From assembly GCA_947628185.1 (NCBI GenBank), contig CANQYW010000003.1, positions 62,001 to 126,000 of the forward strand: 64,000 nucleotides of DNA, written 5' to 3'. The notes under the pieces are model-generated. The model worked only from the letters and a program-made list of their open reading frames with translations, did no database searches and was not told the DNA's origin. The translations under genes and the position numbers were made by a program. The stretch comes from an uncultured Oscillospiraceae bacterium (GTDB lineage Bacteria; Bacillota; Clostridia; Oscillospirales; Oscillospiraceae). Every line of letters begins with the position of its first letter. Position 1 is the stretch's first letter. Positions 60,269 through 64,000 of this stretch are shown here, in pieces.

Positions 60269-61790
60269 CAGTCTATTCGAGTCCGCCTACAACCCGGACG
60301 TCCTGAGCTGCATAGCGAACCTCTCCAGCGACGAGATATTCACCCCGCCGGAGGTGGCAAACGCCATGCTGGACGCGCTGCCCCAGGAGCTCTTCCGGGA
60401 CCCCGGCGTAAAATTCCTGGATCCGGCGGTGAAGTCCGGCGTTTTCCTCCGGGAGATAACGAAACGCCTCCTCCGGGGGCTGGAGGAGGCGATCCCGGAC
60501 CTCCAGGAGCGTCTTGACCACATACTCCATGACCAGGTCTACGGCATAGCTATCACGGAGCTGACGAGCCTCCTGGCCCGGCGGAGCGTCTACTGCTCAA
60601 AATACCCGAACGGCAAGTTCTCCGTGTCGCGTTTTGACGACGTCCAGGGGAACATTCGGCTCAAAAACACGCCCCACCGCTGGAAGGACGGCAAGTGCGT
60701 CTTCTGCGGCGCGTCGGAGAAGGAGTACGGCGACGAGAAACGCGGGGGCCTGGAGTCCCACGCCTACGAGTTCATCCACACCACGAGGCCCGAGGAGATT
60801 TTTAATATGAGATTTGATGTGATAATTAGTAATCCGCCGTATCAGCTTAGTGACGGGGGTGGAGGTGGAAGTGCGTCTCCAATATATCAATTGTTTGTCG
60901 AACAAGCAATGAAACTTCGGCCTCGCTTTCTGTCAATGATTATTCCGTCTAGATGGTTTTCTGGAGGCAGAGGTCTGGATGAATTTCGGAATAAAATGTT
61001 AACAGACAACAGATTACAATTATTGTTTGATTTTCCTGTTTCTTCCGAATGTTTTTCCGGTGTTGAAATAAAAGGTGGCGTGTGTTACTTCCTGTGGAGT
61101 CGAGATTATCAGGGTCAATGCACAATTGTAACTTCTCGCAATGACGTTAAATCAACAATGACTAGAAGTTTGTTGGAAGATGGAACAACGACTTTTATTC
61201 GTTATAATGAAGCAGTCTCCATATATAGAAAAGTTAAGTCAATGGGAGAAAAATCTTTTTCTACTCTTGTCAGCCCCTCTAAACCCTTTGGGTTAAGGAC
61301 TTACATAACCGGGAATCGTACTTACCACCAGGGTGATGTAAAATTGTATGGAAACAAAAGTGTAGGATTTATTCCTCGTGCGGAAATTCCATCGGGCCAC
61401 GATTTGATTGATAAACATAAGGTATATATTACTTACGCATATGGAGCTGGCGAAGATTTTCCTCATCAGATTATTAACAAGCCATTTTATGGTGAGCCAG
61501 GTTCTGCTTGTACAGAAACTTACCTCGTTATAGGGCCTTGCGAAACAGAGAAAAATGCTCGTAATATCATAAGTTACCTATCAACTCGTTTCCTTCGTTT
61601 TCTCGTCCTTCTATTGAAGAATACACAGCATGCAACAAAAAATGTATATCAATTTGTCCCCATCCAGGACTTCTCCCGCCCGTGGACTGACGCGGAGCTC
61701 TACGCCAAGTATGACCTGACGGAGGACGAGATCACCTTCATCGAGTCCATGATAAAGCCCATGGAGATTGGCGGTGACGGTGATGCCTAA
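60261..61790 (+). CDS. Eco57I-type DNA methylase with mosaic recognition domain
   Basis: A 509-aa methylase-like protein. EIFTPPEVANAMLDAL is motif X; motif I is degenerate (FLDPAVKSGVFL, Val-Lys in place of Cys-Gly); the catalytic motif NPPY is at residues 191-194 (DVIISNPPYQL). Residues about 200-465 form the likely target-recognition domain, and the end (DFSRPWTDAELYAKYDLTEDEI) is typical of the family. Bases from about 60796 to 61665 are AT-rich and use other codons than the two flanks, a sign of recombination. Start and stop overlap both neighbours by about 8 bases. Confidence 0.88.
   Translation: MSNSLFESAYNPDVLSCIANLSSDEIFTPPEVANAMLDALPQELFRDPGVKFLDPAVKSGVFLREITKRLLRGLEEAIPDLQERLDHILHDQVYGIAITELTSLLARRSVYCSKYPNGKFSVSRFDDVQGNIRLKNTPHRWKDGKCVFCGASEKEYGDEKRGGLESHAYEFIHTTRPEEIFNMRFDVIISNPPYQLSDGGGGGSASPIYQLFVEQAMKLRPRFLSMIIPSRWFSGGRGLDEFRNKMLTDNRLQLLFDFPVSSECFSGVEIKGGVCYFLWSRDYQGQCTIVTSRNDVKSTMTRSLLEDGTTTFIRYNEAVSIYRKVKSMGEKSFSTLVSPSKPFGLRTYITGNRTYHQGDVKLYGNKSVGFIPRAEIPSGHDLIDKHKVYITYAYGAGEDFPHQIINKPFYGEPGSACTETYLVIGPCETEKNARNIISYLSTRFLRFLVLLLKNTQHATKNVYQFVPIQDFSRPWTDAELYAKYDLTEDEITFIESMIKPMEIGGDGDA
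60796..61665 (+). other. AT-rich block inside the methylase gene
   Basis: Base composition changes sharply: 61201-61260 has 17 of 60 G+C, while 60361-60420 has 40 of 60. The change begins just before the NPPY codons and ends just before the conserved C-terminal segment, with the reading frame intact. Confidence 0.85.
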
Positions 61791-64000
61791 CGCCCCATTC
61801 TTCCCCCAGCGGCCGGACGCCCACCCCATGATATACGCCTATGAGGACACGAACCCCCAGTACCGGGGACTCCTCAAAGTCGGCTACACAGCCGTGGACG
61901 TGGACCGGCGGGTGGCCCAGCAGTACCCCACGAAGCGCCCGGACGGCAGCGTGCCCTACAGGATAGTCCTCCGGGAGAGCGCCATGTACCCGGACGGTGG
62001 GTCCTTCACAGATAAGGACGTACATAGGGCCCTGAGGGCCCGGCACATCGCCGCCGCCGGAGGCGAGTGGTTCCGCTGCGGCGTCCGGGACGTGCAGGCG
62101 GCGGTGGTGGCCGTCCGCACCCGCACCGGGAACCCGGAGGGCCGCACCAGGACATTCAAGATGCGCCCGGAGCAGGAGGCGGCGGTGGAGCGCACGGCGG
62201 CCTACTTCAGATCCGTGGACCGGGAGGGCTCCAGCCGCCGTCCAAAGTTCCTGTGGAACGCCAAGATGCGTTTCGGCAAGACCTTCGCCGCCTATGAGCT
62301 GGCGAAAAAGATGGGATTTAAGAAGGTCCTGGTCCTCACCTTCAAGCCCGCCGTTCAGGCGGCCTGGCGGGAGGACCTCACGACCCACGTGGACTTCGAG
62401 GGGTGGCAGTTCATCTCCCGGGACCCCAACAACCCCCAACTCACGCTGGATATCCAGTACCAGCAGGCGGACAGGCGGCGGCCCATAGTCTGTTTCGGCT
62501 CATTCCAGGACTTCTTAGGTGTGGAGAAACAGACCGGCCGCATAAAGGCCAACAACGAGTGGGTACACACCACCAACTGGGACCTCGTGATATTCGACGA
62601 GTACCACTTCGGCGCCTGGAAGGAGAACGCCCGGAAACTATTCGAGCAGGACGAGGACGTCTACGAGGAGGACTTGAGCCGCTACGACCGGGGCAACGCC
62701 CGCGACGAGGACTGGCTGCCCATCACCACGGACCACTACCTCTACCTCTCCGGGACGCCCTTCCGGGCCCTCAACTCCGGGGAGTTCATCGAGGAGCAGA
62801 TCTACAACTGGACCTACTCCGACGAGCAGCGGGCCAAGGAGTCCTGGAAGGGGGACAATAACCCCTACGCCTCCCTCCCCCGGATGGTGATGATGACATA
62901 CAAGCTCCCGGAGAGCATACAGAAGATAGCAAAGCATGGGGAGTTCGACGAATTCGACCTCAACGTCTTCTTCTCCGCCAAGGGGAGTGGCCCGGAGGCC
63001 CGGTTCGTCTACGAGGACTACGTCCAGAAGTGGCTGGACCTCATACGGGGCTCCTACATGGAGACCACCGTCACCGAGCTAAAACTCGGGGCGCAGAAAC
63101 CGCCCATGCCCTACTCCCACGGTAAGCTCCTCAACGTGCTCCAGCACACCCTATGGTTCCTGCCGAACGTGGTCTCCTGCCAGGCGATGGCGAATCTCCT
63201 GGCCCAGCGGCAGAACACGTTCTACCACGACTACAAGGTGGTGGTGTGCGCGGGGCCGGAGGCCGGCATAGGCGTCAAGGCCCTGGAGCCGGTGCTGGAC
63301 GCCATGGGCGACCCCCTGGCGACGAAGACTATCACCCTCTCCTGCGGAAAGCTCATCACTGGCGTCACCGTCCGACCCTGGACGGGCATATTCATGCTCC
63401 GCAATTTAACGAGCCCCGAGACATACTTCCAGGCGGCCTTCCGGGTCCAGAGCCCCTGGGAGGTAGAGGGGGATGACGGGCGGCGGGAGATCATAAAGCG
63501 GGAGTGCTACGTCTTCGACTTCGCCCTGGACCGGGCCCTCAAGCAGATATCCGACTACAGCTGCCGCCTCAACATCACCGAGCAGAACCCGGAGAAGAAG
63601 GTGGGGGATTTTATAAATTTCCTGCCGGTGCTGGCCTATGACGGCAGCGCCATGCGTCAGGTGAACGCGGCTGAGATACTGGACATCGCCATGTCCGGCA
63701 CCTCCGCCACGCTCCTCGCGAAACGCTGGCAGTCGGCGCTCCTCGTAAACGTTGACAACGAGACTCTCTCCCGGCTCCTGGCGAACGAGGAGGCGATGGC
63801 GGCGCTCATGCGGATAGAGGACTTCCGCAGTCTCAACACCGAGATACAGACCATCATCAACAAGACCGAGGCCGTGAAGAAGGTCATGAAGAGCGGCAAA
63901 CCGCTCTCGGATAAGGAGCGGCGGGAGCTCTCAGAGGAGGAGAAGGACTACAAATCCCGGCGCAAGAAGATCCAGGACAAGCTCATAAAGTTCGCCACCC
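61774..64000 (+). CDS. GIY-YIG nuclease fused to a superfamily 2 helicase, 3' end missing
   Basis: An open frame of more than 740 codons that leaves at the right edge. Residues 15-100 resemble a T5orf172/GIY-YIG nuclease (MIYAYEDTN, LLKVGYTAVDVDRR, GGEWFRC). A helicase follows: motif I KMRFGKTF at about 161-168, motif II DEYH near 272, motif III YLSGTPF near 320, and a motif VI-like FRVQSPWE. It would be the translocating restriction subunit of the system. GTG 61774 has GGAG seven bases upstream; ATG 61783 overlaps the methylase stop codon. The far C-terminus is not visible. Confidence 0.88.
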   Translation, partial: MTVMPNAPFFPQRPDAHPMIYAYEDTNPQYRGLLKVGYTAVDVDRRVAQQYPTKRPDGSVPYRIVLRESAMYPDGGSFTDKDVHRALRARHIAAAGGEWFRCGVRDVQAAVVAVRTRTGNPEGRTRTFKMRPEQEAAVERTAAYFRSVDREGSSRRPKFLWNAKMRFGKTFAAYELAKKMGFKKVLVLTFKPAVQAAWREDLTTHVDFEGWQFISRDPNNPQLTLDIQYQQADRRRPIVCFGSFQDFLGVEKQTGRIKANNEWVHTTNWDLVIFDEYHFGAWKENARKLFEQDEDVYEEDLSRYDRGNARDEDWLPITTDHYLYLSGTPFRALNSGEFIEEQIYNWTYSDEQRAKESWKGDNNPYASLPRMVMMTYKLPESIQKIAKHGEFDEFDLNVFFSAKGSGPEARFVYEDYVQKWLDLIRGSYMETTVTELKLGAQKPPMPYSHGKLLNVLQHTLWFLPNVVSCQAMANLLAQRQNTFYHDYKVVVCAGPEAGIGVKALEPVLDAMGDPLATKTITLSCGKLITGVTVRPWTGIFMLRNLTSPETYFQAAFRVQSPWEVEGDDGRREIIKRECYVFDFALDRALKQISDYSCRLNITEQNPEKKVGDFINFLPVLAYDGSAMRQVNAAEILDIAMSGTSATLLAKRWQSALLVNVDNETLSRLLANEEAMAALMRIEDFRSLNTEIQTIINKTEAVKKVMKSGKPLSDKERRELSEEEKDYKSRRKKIQDKLIKFAT

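Overview
The window reads as chromosome of a GC-rich, strictly anaerobic, spore-forming member of the Clostridia, probably of the Oscillospiraceae type. This is inferred from sporulation genes (spo0A twice, spoIVB, ytvI-like), a group B [FeFe] hydrogenase, an HrcA/CIRCE-controlled dnaK operon, Shine-Dalgarno-led dense operons and frequent ATA and AGG codons in GC-rich genes. No ribosomal RNA, CRISPR array, phage or transposase gene is visible. There is one tRNA (Gly, GCC).

Layout. 1-6.6 kb: minus-strand operon pyrG-glmS-purB-purA-purC (purC cut by the left edge), nucleotide and amino-sugar supply. 6.6-12.9 kb: a DUF3048 lipoprotein, a DUF4364 regulator-like protein, glmM with a hexapeptide-repeat partner, a MITE-like element directly upstream of glmM, a DUF421/DUF4363 pair, nrdR. 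12.9-23.4 kb: MATE exporter, group B hydrogenase, zinc phospholipase C-like protein, cytidylate kinase-like protein, DUF1015 protein, a TetR regulator behind a YtvI-like membrane protein, then hom-lysC. 23.5-28.4 kb: CIRCE-hrcA-grpE-dnaK-dnaJ. 28.5-33.4 kb: PHP phosphatase, rpiB, apbE, a NusG-II-domain protein, a Gx transporter, ylmH, rhomboid protease.

33.4-41.2 kb is the first striking region. Two nearly identical spo0A genes lie in inverted orientation and enclose spoIVB, a spore-type M14 peptidase, a GH4 glycosidase, a SLOG protein and an FMN-riboswitch-controlled ribU. The copies share 522 identical consecutive bases (182 upstream plus the first 113 codons), then diverge almost only at synonymous positions. 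42.6-45.8 kb holds a two-gene operon of uridine phosphorylase and a TIR-NB-ARC-TPR protein that resembles NLR immune receptors. 45.8-51.7 kb: RNase J behind a long structured leader, an ArsC-like protein, a second beta-CASP nuclease, an ABC exporter and tRNA-Gly. 51.8-59.0 kb: parE, sdaAB, sdaAA, parC and a transglutaminase-fold lipoprotein without its catalytic cysteine, all in one minus-strand operon.

59.1-64 kb is an accessory restriction-modification-like system: an XRE regulator diverges from two methylase-fold genes that seem to hold complementary halves of the catalytic motifs, followed by a GIY-YIG/helicase fusion that runs off the right edge. The second methylase gene carries a sharply AT-rich central block over its NPPY motif and likely target-recognition domain, the mark of in-frame specificity exchange. 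The best candidates for undescribed biology are the spo0A inverted pair, the udp/TIR-NB-ARC-TPR operon and the split-methylase/GIY-YIG-helicase system.
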